Counted from the first letter of the stretch, positions 1 through 12,850 are shown. The stretch is 64,000 nucleotides of DNA from Echinococcus granulosus (GCF_000524195.1 NW_020170428.1:384320-448319); one strand, 5' to 3'. Notes: generated by a model from the sequence alone, not told the origin. Translations and numbers: made by a program.

Positions 1-2354
1 GGGAGAAATCCCATTTCGATCAATTTTGCAGCCTTTACACCTGCTTGGATCAGTGGAATTGACTCAAGTGCTACATTAATGGCAGCTCAACGGAATGTTC
101 TCGTGACATGACAGTTTTTGGCGGTGCTTTGGGGTTGACTCAACAGATTCGGTTACTATAGTATTAATGTATCTATTGAAAATGGCTGCTTTTTCGTCAT
201 GTCGTTAAAAGAGAATCAATTTTACACAGTGGTGAATAATAGGGGTAAAGAATATTAAGAGGACATTCAAAGGAGTGGGCGAAACCGGGAATTCTGTCAT
301 TTTTCCACATTACAAAGTTTGACAATGACCCTGCTAGATGCAAAAATGGAGTGAAATTATGAAGTATTTTTGAGAAGCTACTCTAAAAGCAAGCACGTTT
401 GAGTTCCACTTTCTAGTAACCTTTCCTGCGCTATTAAAGCGACACTAAAACATTATCCAAAGGTGGAGAGAAATGATTTGGAAGTTCACCAGCACAGTAC
501 AAAAACCATCTACTTGCAGTCCCTTCTGCTCTGTAACACCTGCAGGGAAAAATTCAAAGTATAAGCCAAAATGTTTTTCTCTTACTAACCAGTAAGCTAG
601 GCAACTCAGTCACACTAAATAACTGCCCAAAATATATGCGCTGGTGGTGGTGGTGTGGGGGGGATAGGGCAAAGGGTAGCAGGAGTAGGAGCAGAAGCAG
701 TTTAGATAATCACAAACCCCTCCTACTTATACTAATAATAATTGCTGCCCGACGACGTTAATGCTAGCGAACGCGCACAACCCGCTAATGCAGTGCAGTA
801 CACGTTGGTGCTACTAATGCAACTGATAACCATCGCACTCTGCCGACGTTTTTGCTGGTCCACCTAGTATCTACATACATACATACCAACCTACCAACCT
901 AACTACTTAACTACTTACATGTGTGTCAATGAACAAGCTCGTACACGCCAGCCTTATCGATATCTCGGGACCTAAAGGTCTGCCTGGAGGCGTTGCATGG
1001 CGCTGAAATCGTCTTGGAGCGCCGGAGGTAGGGTGTAGGTGGGTGGGGGGAGGAGAGAATGGGAGGTGGGAGAGAGAGATTGAACTGGCCTAATTACTCC
1101 TGTGCTAATGTACTTGGGGATAGGGATAGGCGGGGGGGGGGGGGGAANAAGGTTTGGTAGAGCTAAAGTTAATTAAACGGACTCGCGCGGCCCTATCTCG
1201 GTTGGTGCATCTTTCAACTGCAAAATGCATGTTAATTAGTTGGAGTATGGTGGGGTACGGTTGAAGCAGGAGGGATGACTGCTATCTGCGGATCTTTGGA
1301 GGGGCTAGGAGACAAGGTACGGTGCAGGCGTCAGATGAGGCCGTGTTTTGTTTTGAGCCATTCTAACTTTGCAATTTAGGGGAAAGGGGAGGGAAAGGAA
1401 CTGGTCATTACATGTTTCTGCGCGCGCGTGTGTGCGTATAAACGGAAATACCAATTGGACCGGCACTAAATGGATGTGCAGCTAGGGAGAAATACATTCT
1501 CTTGAAATTGCACAAAGAATAAACCTTAGAGATTCTGTTCAAAAACCAAATTTAATCAGGAAAAATGAGCATTAACAGCACTTCCTAGGCGCGAAAAGTG
1601 CCCGAACCCATAATGAAGTAGCATTTTACTGTTTTACCTTAATTAAATACATTCTTTCGTCATATAAAGGAAGGAGAACAATGACAATTTTTTAAAGAAA
1701 TCAGATACAACTTCTGTAATTGGTTTTGGACATACCTAATACCACTCAAGAATTCTTTAGTCTGGTCCATAAATAGCCAGAGTATGGCGGTATGCATTTC
1801 CATAAACTATCCAAAATAAAAACATTTGATTTGCTTTTAATAGTGACAATTTTTAAATTATAGAGAACAAATGGGTAGACATTGATGCCAAACTCAAAAA
1901 AGCATAACATCTCAACCATACAGCAAAACTTTTGTTGCTTACTTTAATATTTGTGGTTTTTAAGAGGTGACTGTAATATGACCACAATATGAGCCCGAGA
2001 GGTCGATATTGGTAGTCATACAGATAATGCCTATTATTCTAAGAAGACGTGGAAAAGCAGTGGTAATATAGCTTTTAGTAAGACCAAAACCAAAACGCAG
2101 AAAAGCTGGGTTAATTTTTGCTTAAGATATCAAAGGAAAAAGTACACTTACAGCTAAAGCAAAACTTTTTATAAAAATCCGATTTGCAATTTAAAAACTT
2201 AAGCCAGGGTGTACTTATTTCATTCAATAAGGCTAGCATACCTTGAAACCACGAGGAGTAGTGCCTTGTTTCATTAAACTGCGGGAGAGCCGCGCTCTTC
2301 CCTACAGAGTCTTTCTTGGACTGGTAATGTTCGCCCATATCCTCTACGATAAAC
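1..2354. other. Upstream non-coding region of the PHKG gene
   Basis: I see no coding exon here on either strand. The stretch holds low-complexity DNA: CATA/CCAA/ACTTA-type short repeats around 868-915, a GGTGGTGGTG-rich patch near 645-665, purine-rich G/A tracts at 1020-1080 and 1375-1400, and a 14-G run. The last few hundred bases before the start codon at 2355 are the probable promoter and 5' UTR of the kinase gene, but I can point to no specific element. A piece at about 592-626 resembles part of a short dispersed repeat also seen near 11150 and 22110. Confidence 0.5.
1132..1148. repeat. Poly-G run with ambiguous base
   Basis: Fourteen consecutive G are followed by AA and a single N at 1148. 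The N probably marks a base-calling problem in the homopolymer, so the true run length is uncertain. Confidence 0.9.
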
Positions 2355-5300
2355 ATGGCTGTTCTTGATTTCGAGAAAGAGGTCGTTGACACACCGTCAA
2401 CGAATAAATTCAACACGAAGTATATCCCGCAAGAGGTCTTAGGTACTGGTGCGAGTAGTACGGTGCGTCGGTGCATCTCAAAAGAAACGAAGGAAGAATT
2501 TGCCGTCAAAATTTTGGATCTAAATAGCGGCGTAGAAACCAACGAAGTTCTACGCGCAGAGTGTATGCGTGAAGTTTCCATCCTGCGCAAGGTTGCTGGT
2601 CACCCAAATATAATAAGACTTGAGGATGTTTTCGAAGAGGATGCTTACGTTTTTCTAGTTTTTGAGCTGTACGTCTCTCTACATTTATTAATTTAGCCAA
2701 CTTTTACAGCTGTAAGGGTGGGGAGCTTTTTGATTACCTCACAAAGATGATCATCCTTTCAGAGAAACGAACCCGTATGATCATGCGGCAAATGCTAGAT
2801 GCTGTTAGTTTCATACACTCAAAAGGAATTGTACATCGTGATCTCAAGCCGGAAAATATTTTGATGGATGCTGAAATGAACATCAAAATCTCTGATTTTG
2901 GCTTAGCTGTTTACTCTACTGACATGGATGAACTGCAAGGTACTAATCGTAATTCCTCCTGTGAAACCTTTTACTAACCTAATTGTCTGCCCTAGAAACT
3001 CGTGGAACGCCAGGCTATCTTGCTCCTGAAGTTCTCCGTTGTGGTTACTACGATGGTCAAGCTCCCTATGGGCAGCCTGTTGATGTTTGGGCCTGTGGAG
3101 TTATTATGTACACACTTCTTGTTGGATTTCCGCCGTTTTGGAATAGAAAAGAGTATCTTATGCTTCGACAGATCATGCAGGGCAAATACTCCTTTCGCAG
3201 TCCCGAGTGGGATGAAATCAGTGACACAGCCAAAGATCTTGTAAGTTTTTTGAGTTATCTTCCTTATTTCCACAAACTCATTTTGAGAGCTGCTATTTGG
3301 GTACATTTGTTCTTACATAAGCAGCAAGTTTAATTAGTTTCCTTTAGGGCACTCATCACGAGTGCTTTTGTGAAGGATTTATTGCCATGAGTGGTGGCCA
3401 ACGGGGCTGTGGTGCGTGACTAAGAGGGCTGGGTGCTACTGGCTGAGCAGTTGCACCAAACGTAGCCGTCACGTACACAGGTGCGGACGCACGCATAACG
3501 CGGTCGCTTGCGAATTTGCGTAAATAGCTGTCCGTTGTGCATTGGGCTACGTTGTGAAGCGATGCTTCGCTCGCACACCACTAGATAGCGGTTTGTTGCC
3601 TAGACGCCTAAATGCCATTGGTAGATTTCACGGATGGGAAATCTTACCTAATGAGGAATTAGAATCCCCCTAGAATTAATAGTTGCCTCATGTTGTTTAG
3701 ACTCCTGATCGTTTAGCAATTCGCCAACGTTAGATATGTGGTTTGCTCCTACGATAGGGGAAAGTAATTGGGTTTACAACACTTGTTTTGTTGGAGCTAG
3801 GGAAGTTATGGCTTTGCGAGGGCGGTACAGGGAGGATGTGGTAGCGATGTGACGCGATTAGTCAAGGGCAGTGTGGCTTGACAGGTGCACAGATAATCTA
3901 CCAATGACGTCGGCAGTTGGCCTAGAGGAACAGATTTTTCACCACTGAGGAGTTTGGTGGTGCTGTTGAACGCTGTGCTTGAGCAACACCATCGCCTGAT
4001 CCATACATACTGGCCTTGTTTTATGTAGCTGCCCCATTTTCAGGATTAAAGTCCTCTACCAGAACGGAAGCTCCTAGTCCGTTGCATTGTCAATTTATGG
4101 CTCAATCACACCCATCTTTAGTTTACCATACTTTAGTCCACCTTTTTCTTGTACTACTTCAACTTATTCACGATGGAACACGTGTTTGATAGTTTTACTA
4201 ATTCATTTCAAAATGCAGAGCCTAATGTAAATGGATGCCACTCTAGAATTACCCTGCTCTTACCATCCCTTGTTCTTTAGGAAATCAGTCTGACTTTAAA
4301 TGTTAAATAGGACGTCCTATATCACTCATATAATTTCAGTAAGTAGTATTCCCCTCCCATCCTGACTGAAGTGCAGATCTTTTTACGCCGTTGTCGTGTA
4401 GTAGTGTGGAGCGTTACGTTGCATTGTAGGAAGGGTTGGGGTACACTCCTCCTACTAGTTGCATAGTCTCGTTTTCTGGAGAGGGTAAAGTTTTCGTTCA
4501 AATAAGAGTTTTACCGCATACATCTCAGTCGTTAATACTTTTGGCCCCTAGAAAGTGAAGGACTGTCAGCGAATGATTGCATCTGCAGTGCATTGAACAC
4601 ACACCCAAAGCGAGCACGGTGTTGAGATTGAGGTATACGCAGTCCGTAGAAGTGTACGGTGAATGGTGACTCGTTTTGGGTTAACCGAAGGTATACTCGT
4701 TCGTTTATCCAACGTTGGAGTAAAGTACGTGTCATGTCAATCAGTCAGTCAATTCGGAAGCAGCAGGGAAACTGCATAAAGTTGAAGGCGTGAACGACAA
4801 ATCGACAGTTTGAAGTCCATTGTCATCTGTTGGTGTATGTGGGTGACATTCATTTGCTTAGCTTCTACCATGACTTTCCCCTCCAGGTTGCTGTAGGTGT
4901 AAGCGAATTGTTTTACCAGCACTCACTTTAAACATGAATTATTTTCTACTACATTCAGCTCACATTACTACTTTACTTAATAGCAGCGCTCAATTTTCTA
5001 GTTGTTGAACTTGATGCACCTATCGTTGAGTGATTCATCACGAGAAGCGACTTGCTGTTGGTATGTTCCGTCACTACATCTTTTCCAAATGTTCCACAAC
5101 TAATTTGATGAGAAACTTCCGCACCTTATTTGGAGCAAAATAAAAAATTGATACGAATCACCGTAGGGATAGACTGACGCATATCTCCGCACCCATGCAA
5201 ATAATGGCCTGTACTTTACAAGACTCTATAAGCCGCAACAGTTCATTCAAACGATGTCGACCAAAAACCACATGCATTTTTTGGCCACCTGGTATTCAAT

Positions 5301-6926
5301 GTTCACTTCATTTGAACTACTTTTGGCCAGTCAGCATCATGACTGTTTCATGTCCACTTTTTTGCCTGCGATTGTAGTCGGAAATTGATGTAGGTTGAGA
5401 GGAGTGGGTTGGACTATTTACGAGGGAAGTGTTTTACCGGGTGAGGGTGTGGCTACCTGATAGGCTGAATGACATGTAGTGCGTTGGAGAGATTCCCCTT
5501 TTTAGACGTGAGTTGCATATCAATTGTGTCAGGAGGTTTGATTTGTCTTGTAGGTAACGTGGTTTTCGGCTGTACTTTTAACCTGTCTTCCTCCTTCATG
5601 GGCTAAGTGTTTGTCACGTGGGCGAAATCGGCAGAAATACGGAGGCAAATTTCTAGATGGACCTTGACGTGTGTTAGTGGGGATTTGTCGCCTCTGGGGT
5701 TCACTGCACCTCCTTGTTAAGAGCAGTGTCGAGAGTTAAGTGTCAGTCTCAAACTGCCTCCATCAATTCCATTGGGTCGCAGTTCCCATGTCAATTCGTG
5801 ATTGTCATTCCAAAAAAGTAAACGAAAAGTTGTGGTAGGGCGAAAGCAGCTATCACAGAGTGTTTAGGTATTTAGCAAGTTAGGTACCGGCGTCACATAT
5901 GACCGGCCTCTTTCTTACCTGTAACCACAAGTTCCAATTTAGAGGACACACCCTTTACTGCTTCACGATAATTGGTTGCACAAAATTTTGTGCTGTGCAG
6001 ATGGATTGGTTGACGCAGGCCGTTGGTATGAGTTCAATTCCTTTTGTTTTCTAGCTTTTGAGCAGCGGTTAAATAGGTCGTTTTGATAGTATCATTGTTG
6101 GTGCCATGTCAGAACGAAAACAAACACCTGAATACTTGGGGCGGTCCACTTGCCTTGGAGACAGATCCTGATAGTCAATGTGTTTGGTAAGCCTCCTACG
6201 CAAATATAACGCTTCTACCGCTATATCAGAATAGGTCCATCTCATTTCTTATATACCGATGAAGCTCCACCAATAATGCCACTTTTTATCTTCACAGATC
6301 CGTTCGATGCTGATTGTTGATTCCGCAGCACGGATCAAGCCAGCTGATGCTCTCTCCCACGAGTTTTTCAAACAGGTAACCTCTCTCCTCAAAATTATCA
6401 CTTCTGCTTCCGTTCCAGCAAGAGATCACGAGGCCTTGTTTTCTTCAATTGCAGACAATCTCTGCCCCCATTACCACCAAATTCCACGGCAGGCGGAAGT
6501 TCAAGGTAAGTTTTACCATCTGCTAACGAGGTCTGAAGTTACTAATGTCTTTCTTGTGCCCATCTGGAGGTAACCCTCTCGTTCATCTTATTCCTCTATC
6601 TCCAGTCGGCCTATCGTGCACTTCTCTTCATCCGCATATTGAAGGATTTGAAGGCCTGTGGAACCACTCTCTCACTCCATAAACTCACCACTGACCCCTA
6701 CTCGAACAAGCGTCTCCGAAAACTCATTGACGCACTGGCTTTCGATGTCTACAGCCACTGGATCAAACGGGGCGATGAGCAGAACCGGGCGGCATTGTAT
6801 GAGAATAAACCGCACTGTGAACAGGTTCAGATGACCCTCACAACACCTCTCCAACTGCATCCAGATTTTTTGGAGCCCGCGGAATTCAGAGATGACACTT
6901 TTTACGAGCCTTCCGGTGTGCGATAG
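2355..6926 (+). CDS. PHKG: Phosphorylase b kinase gamma catalytic subunit
   Basis: Catalytic subunit of phosphorylase kinase, which phosphorylates and activates glycogen phosphorylase in the cytosol. Exons: 2355-2668, 2710-2939, 2996-3240, 6298-6375, 6419-6505, 6570-6926; together 436 residues, in frame throughout. Visible kinase landmarks: glycine loop LGTGASSTV (about residue 30), VK of [17 protein letters not shown], the activation segment ending GTPGYLAPE, and DVWACGV. The position that holds a negatively charged Glu in vertebrate gamma (standing in for a phosphorylated residue) is also Glu here (LQETRGTP), so activity is probably not switched by activation-loop phosphorylation. The tail after the kinase domain (GRRKFKVTLSF, then [25 protein letters not shown] and EQNRAALYE) matches the calmodulin/regulatory region specific to PHKG, separating it from CaM kinases. 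Four introns are 41-64 nt and one is 3.06 kb. Slightly longer than the human forms (387-406 aa). Confidence 0.96.
3241..6297 (+). other. Large intron of PHKG
   Basis: This 3.06-kb intron splits the kinase C-lobe after AKDL and starts GTAAGT, ending CACAG. I find no convincing coding exon of another gene inside it on either strand. Short ORFs at 4532-4735 and 5195-5377 have no recognisable content. The size contrasts with the 41-64 nt of the gene's other introns. Confidence 0.7.
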
Positions 6927-9070
6927 TAGCTGGAAGAGGAGCTGTTTCTTCCCCTTATTTTCACCTATCTTTTTTGTTTAGTTTGTTTCGGTCTCCACTT
7001 CCTTGCTCCATCCCTTTCATCCTCGCGCTATTTATTTTTTGGTTTGTTTGGTTGTTTATTAGACATGCCTGTGCATCCGACACATGACGCGGGTCCGCCC
7101 TCAATCTGACGACAATCTAGGAGACAGACAACTGGAGAAAAAAAAGATTATATCATGATCATGACGTACACCTGTCTTCTCTTGTCCTTAATACGGAAAA
7201 ACTAGGGGACTTGAAACCGGATTTCGTGCCACTAATTCCAGCCGGGGCTGGTTCGTCTGCGCGCAAGTACTACGAACCCTCGGTTGTAGACAGCATCGAC
7301 GTCGTTGTGGGTCTGTCCAGCCAGTGGCGAACGAGTTCCCTTCTAGTCGTGAACAGTGCATACTGATACGCGGTGCATTGCAGAGGTGAGGTGCTTATCA
7401 AACGCTCGTACGCCGGCACCAGCTCGGGTCCTGATGTTGTGAGGCTAAAGGTACTTTTAATGTTTCATCTCTATCGAGAAATTTTTTTAAGGCTTTGCGA
7501 TAAGCATACGGAAGGAGCGTGTGTCGTACATCATAGCCGTTTTTGAGTGTTGATCGCAGCACAGGAGCAAGTGTCACTCAATGGCTTTTCATCACATGTA
7601 CATCAGCTGGGTCTGTTTAAGGGTATTACATGACAATGCAAGATCGTACAGGGCACGACTTGTAAGGCATTTTCAATGCGATCTAGTCATTTCGTAACAT
7701 TGTCCTGCAAAACGTTGCGGCGTGGGAGGTAGTTAGCCGAACAAATCGTTCCTTATGCAAATATCATATAGTCACGGGCCATTCGACACGGATGTATCCA
7801 TTAACAGCAGTTACCTCTACTTTAGCAATAACCAGCCTGTACACTTTGACACGAGCCCTGTTTAAGACAACATTTGCATCTGTCATATCCGTCGTGAGGG
7901 CTTTACTAAACTGTGGCGCTCGAGGCACCTTCTACGGCTTTATAAGGCGTACGTGACTACTGTACACACCCACTCACCAAAAGGTCCGAATTACCTTCCT
8001 GTTACATTTTGATAAATCGATTAATCAAGGACGAATGGTGAAGCGGTCATATCCACAAGGGGGCATGAGGTCAAGTGCAGTTACTACGTCAAAAATCAGC
8101 AATTCCCAAATCGCCCACCATTCGGTTTATTGCTTCAGATAGCTATCTACTCTAGAAATTCAGAATATATTTTAATAGGGTGGCCTTTTATTTGATTTAC
8201 AGTTTACTAAAAATACGAAAGTAATCATAGAAAACTGCCGAAACTTCATCGGCAATTAGGGTGCAAAATCACGCTACCGAATAGGCATAAATTGATCACA
8301 TATATGAAGCTGCACTACAAACTTAGTATTTTATCACGCCATGAATGCTAATGCTTGATTTGATTGTATACAAATTTTGCTTTCAGCTTACGCGATACAT
8401 AACCTTTACCAATGTTTACACCACTAAAACGTCAAACACCAAGGTCACGATCCGCGTTCTGAATGGCCGAACCCCATACTTTCTCTTCAAGGCGATTAGT
8501 CGATTACTGCATTCTCATTGGTTAACTTGCTAACTGCTGAACGGTGACCTACCAACTTCATTTACAGATGAAACCTAATGGTTAAGTAGAGTGAATTTGC
8601 CTTTTGTAGGGATACTGCGAAAGAGCATGAAGAGTTTTAATTTTCAACTCAAACTCTAGAATAATTATAGTGAAGTCACCTTGAATAAGGCTGCATTGGG
8701 GTTATCATTTTGCCAAATAAAAGACGGAAAACAATATTTACCAGGACTATGGTTCAAATGTCACCATGAGAACAAAAATACACACAAGTCCAGAGTGGTC
8801 ACTAATGAATTCGCAGCAAAACATCCCATCTCCTTGACGACACACGCCAACCTCCAGGGGAACATCGCATCAAAAGACTGGGAGTAGCAGTGCGTGGCTG
8901 GGCCAAAACCATTCACTAATAAATTACCGGTGGCTAGAGACACAATTGAAGTAAAGTGACTTTAAAGATGCGAAAAGACAGAGAAGACAATGCACAAGAC
9001 GTTACCGACAACGATAAAAGATGAAAAGTGGAGGTAGGATAAAGCCGACTGCGAGTGTTTTCTGTTGTCC
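6927..9070. other. Convergent intergenic region
   Basis: This is the space between the stop codons of the plus-strand kinase gene and the minus-strand GCP60-like gene, so it holds both 3' UTRs and the transcript ends. T/G-rich sequence directly follows 6926. I see no gene. ORFs at 8345-8533 and 8681-8887 lack recognisable domains or clear splice context. Confidence 0.5.
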
Positions 9071-12000
9071 TCACTTTCCATAGAAGATTCGATAATAGAG
9101 CCACTTAGACCGCCAAAGAGAAAAGGAGTTGTCAAATTTGAAGACGTAGACACCACAGCCGGGATATTGATGACTGCCACAATACACCTCTGTGTGACAA
9201 TCTCGACGGTAGACCGGTATTAGTTCATCCGTTGGTGGAGTGTTGGTGACCTTTTTACTTCTACCGTTCCCACCTCCACTTTCCACGTCGGCCTCATCTA
9301 GAATACACGCATTAAGACGATATCTGGACAGGGTGACATGTCTCTACCCGAACCCTTCAGTCTTCGCAGGTTCTGCCAACACCTAGGTGGCATGAACATT
9401 TCTCTGTGCCTTATAGACTTCCTAGCCCCTTTCCACACTGGTATGTCTTGCTGCATTGGCGAAAAATGACGCAAGCCGCTACATATACAGTCGAAAACAA
9501 GGGAAAATAATCAGTGCAAACTTTCTCACCTGGAGTGGTGCTAGCAATCCGCAGTTTTGAGGTAGATTCAGCTGCATTCCCATCCTCATCTTCATCTTCC
9601 TCTTCTTCCTCCTCATCACTGGACTCAGAAATGGTTATCGTGATGTTTTCCTGGGGTGTGAGGTTCCATTCGAAAAAGAGACCAAATCCCAGATCGTAGG
9701 AGTCGGTTGCAAACTCCCAAAAAATGCTGGATCCCTCTTCATGAGTTGGAACTCGTAGCTTCAAAGGAGAAAGTTGTCACTATTTAGAAGTTCAATTTCG
9801 AAAGTCGGGTTAGTGAATTTTTAAGCAGTGATTCTCGTTGTCTGACAGGAGTTATTCTCTCGTGGCACAGAGCTAACTTTTCTAATAAATTATTCCATCT
9901 ACTGACAGATTGTGGGCTTTCGACATCTTTCTACAGCCTAGGATCAACGATTATAGAGGATAGAAATCAAATGATGTAGCGAAACAGTGTTTGCTTTGTG
10001 TGTTCAACTATGCAAAATCTCTGCCCACTGGGACTCACAATGGTGACAGCGGAAAGCAAATCAAATGACAAAAAATACTAATTTTGATGGCTAGGTGCCA
10101 AGAAGAAAGGCCTGTGCCGTGGATACTCGAATATACAGAAAAGAAAATAGAGAGGGGCTATTAGAAGCAACCATCCCAATCACTTGCTGTGCAATATGTC
10201 CAGCGATAACAATGGCCAGTCAAAATTTGACACTAATTGTTAAAGTTTTACTATACCTTAAAATTATTTGCTTCTAGGCTAACATCAAAGGAATTACACC
10301 CTGAGGCAGAAGACGTGCTATTAGGGGAGAAGAAGAGTGACTGCTAGAAGCAGCAAAGTCGATTTTCAAAAGAACAACGTGCTACCAGTAATGACACTCC
10401 ATCCTCCAGCTCTTCAAGATACTGATTATAAAGCATACTCTATGCTGGTGTACCGTCCAAGACTACAATGAAAAGCAAATAAGGACAGACACTCCGAGGT
10501 CACCAAATCTCAAAATTGGCCACCACAGGCCTCGCGGACAGAGAGGTAAGGTATGTGTAGAAATCACATGGTTCAGCACATTTGCATAACTATCAAGAAT
10601 GCTTATCCATCATTACACGATGAACACAAATAATGTTGTGGATCTAGTCGATGCGGTAGCTTGAAGCAGACCAAAGTCTGTTCAGTTAACAAAAGAAAAC
10701 CTTGAAGAAAAAATTACCTGAAGAAGATGGTATGCGTGGGACCACCGTTCCCCTTATCGATTAGCTGTCAAATGGGGACTTTATGATCATTATTTTTTCG
10801 TAGCTTCAAAACTTTCCTGCAGCAAAGACGAACGCTACTGCGAGGTTACTATGTGCAGAGGTAAGTAAACCGTATACCCTGATAGTACCCATAATAGCAG
10901 GCACAAAGAAAACTTCACCACAGTGGCTTTTCAATGGCGCAAGAGTTCCGAAGACGACAATACGTCTCCCAGAGATGACTACGATTGGGATGATTCGCTT
11001 CTAACCCACAGTTTGTTCAATCAGTCAGTACTTGAAATACCTGATTTTGGACTTAAATCGACGCATAGCTATAATCTACAAGTAGGAGGTGGATCGCTCA
11101 GTGGGACCAGTGAATAATTTAAGAAAGTTAACACGTGTTGCACACCAAAACAGGTAGCCAGTCCTAGGATGGCTCAGTCACACTAACAAATTTTTCCAAA
11201 TATCAGCCAAACGCTAAGAAAGAGACTATGCACAGTTTAGACTCATTGAAATCCCCTCTTCCCAGTTTATGATCTCCGAAGTGCCGACTTGACTCGAGCA
11301 TACCTCGTAGGCCTCCCTTTCTAGCGGAAGCGAAAAATATCAATGCGCCTAAAATAGCTGCAGCGGAGGGAAAGTGGATAAAAGCTAACCACATTTTTGT
11401 CAGTTCGGCATAAATAATCAACAGGGAGAAGTAACTGCGATAATGAGAGGGTAGATTGAAAAGGAAACCACTAATCGACATTTCTGGTCAATTTGAAAAC
11501 CCAAGAAACCCAACTTATTTTCTTAATTACATTAATAATTTTTCACTAAAGAAATGTTATTTATAAGGAATCAAAGAAAAAATGCACTAACAGTGGCCGA
11601 AGCAAGCGAAGAAATTTTGATGCAACACTCGCGATGATTTGACAGAATGTCTTTCTTAAAGTCTGCAATATCCTTTCGGGTCCACATACTTGCTGGGACC
11701 AAAGGCAGCGGTACCGGTTCACCTGTAAATCATTGGCGTTATTAGTCAGCGAAGGGAGAGTTTAGGTTAACGGGTGGTTTAATCGAGCAAAACTGGGACA
11801 AGAAATAGGGAAACAATCTTCACCAGCACTATCACCACCGTCACCGGCTCCACCTTCTCCTTCACCATTTGCGGCGTTAGTGAGAGAAGCCTCACGTAGA
11901 CCGAGAAGCTGATCGATTTGACGTTTCTGATGGATCATTTGTGAACGCTGAACATTTTCCATGTAGTATTCGAAGTATTGGTCCTGCATTTGCCGAATCA

Positions 12001-12850
12001 ACTCATCTTGCTAGAAAGAGGTCAGGGTTACATGTTTGATTACCTTAGCAATATCCTTAGGATGCTGTTCCTGAGCATATTGGCGGAATTGAATAATACT
12101 CTGTTGGTCTAGAATTGTGCGCATAGCTGACCTAAAAACACGTCATTACAAGGAAGATGAACCTACTCATGCTTTTGCCGTTCTTCTGCGTCCTCGGGAC
12201 ATTCACCACTTGAACCTTCCTCCTCCTCCGCCACCTCCTCATCCTCTACCACAGCTTTCGCTTGTGCTTCCGTAGTGTCGTCATTTTCCGGGGCTGTCGC
12301 CACGTGGGATTCTCCACTAGCACTATCGGATTCGTTCTGAGACATGGCCCCTGATCCTGAATGAAAGAACGTCGGGGAAATAAAACATAATTCAAAGTCG
12401 GGGTTAAATAAAACCCTGGGTTAGAAAAATACTAATATGCAATATGTCATAAAGTAGGTTCAAGAAGGACGACCTAATTTTGATGGCACAATATTCGCTT
12501 ATCATAAAATTAGGAAATAAAAGACAGATCGCACGTAATTATGTGAAATAAAGTATCACCAAAACATTAGGTGTTCTAGGAAAATAACTAAAGAGTAGTA
12601 CTATTTGTGGGACAAAAGTGTTCATCATAATCAAGACTGAGCAAAGTGATGATTAAAAATAGGTTATCATTCAGGGTTTAGTAAGCTGTAGAAATATGAG
12701 GTACTTGAGGAGACACCTACTACTCAAGAACCAACGTAGGAGTATTTTTTTTGCCTACTTCATCATTTTAATTTCACACTTGCAGCAAAACCACTAAATT
12801 TTGGCAAAACAAATTCGACGCCGGTACTAACCTGTAGCCGATTTAGCCAT
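9071..12850 (-). CDS. ACBD3: GCP60/ACBD3-like GOLD-domain Golgi protein lacking the ACB domain
   Basis: Exons in transcript order on the minus strand: 12850-12832 (19 coding nt), 12356-12167, 12131-12044, 12010-11824, 11722-11592, 9758-9530, 9297-9071. They join to exactly 357 codons (356 aa). Residues 1-70 are acidic and Ser/Glu-rich. A Q-rich helical stretch follows ([11 protein letters not shown], then [18 protein letters not shown]), as in the Q domain of ACBD3. [15 protein letters not shown] matches the lead-in to the GOLD domain. The GOLD domain is strongly conserved ([31 protein letters not shown], then [20 protein letters not shown] and [11 protein letters not shown]) and ends the protein. 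A run of about ten acidic residues sits inside GOLD at the place where the human protein has ESSDDDEEEEE. ACBD3 is a Golgi scaffold that binds giantin/golgin and PI4-kinase beta through these parts. The N-terminal acyl-CoA-binding domain of vertebrate ACBD3 is absent from this model. The 19-nt first exon is supported by a good donor (GTTAGT) and frame continuity. Confidence 0.92.
10722..11117 (+). CDS. Possible nested two-exon gene fragment, unrecognised
   Basis: The reading frame is open from 10722 through 10860 ([19 protein letters not shown], then [12 protein letters not shown]). It meets a strong donor GTAAGT at 10861, and continues in frame after an acceptor ACCACAG at 10924 ([24 protein letters not shown]) to a TAA at 11115-11117. 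The 63-nt intron and the aromatic/acidic content resemble the real genes nearby. No start codon or upstream exon is evident: a TGA at 10719-10721 closes the frame upstream, although an AG at 10725-10726 could be an acceptor. I do not recognise the family. It lies antisense inside an intron of the GCP60-like gene. It may be the 3' end of a small nested gene, a decayed copy, or chance. Confidence 0.35.
11133..11200. repeat. Copy of a short dispersed repeat (family C)
   Basis: The segment carries GTAGCCAGTCCTAGGATGG followed by a CAGTCACACTAACAAATTTT-like stretch. A matching segment lies at 22090-22147 (GTAGGCAGTCCTAGGATGG), and a more partial one at about 592-626. The copies sit in unrelated non-coding locations, so this is an interspersed repeat of unknown class. 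Confidence 0.6.

Larger units (their letters stand above)
9759..11591 (-). other. Intron of GCP60-like gene containing a possible nested gene
   Basis: The intron has a GTTAGT donor just below 11592 and an acceptor just above 9758. On the opposite strand it carries an exon-like pair at 10722-11117 (described separately). The copy of a short dispersed repeat centred on about 11150-11200 is also here. Confidence 0.6.

Noticed and set aside
9514..9699. Plus-strand poly-Ser ORF
   Set aside because: It is the shadow of the acidic run in the GOLD-domain exon of the GCP60-like gene.
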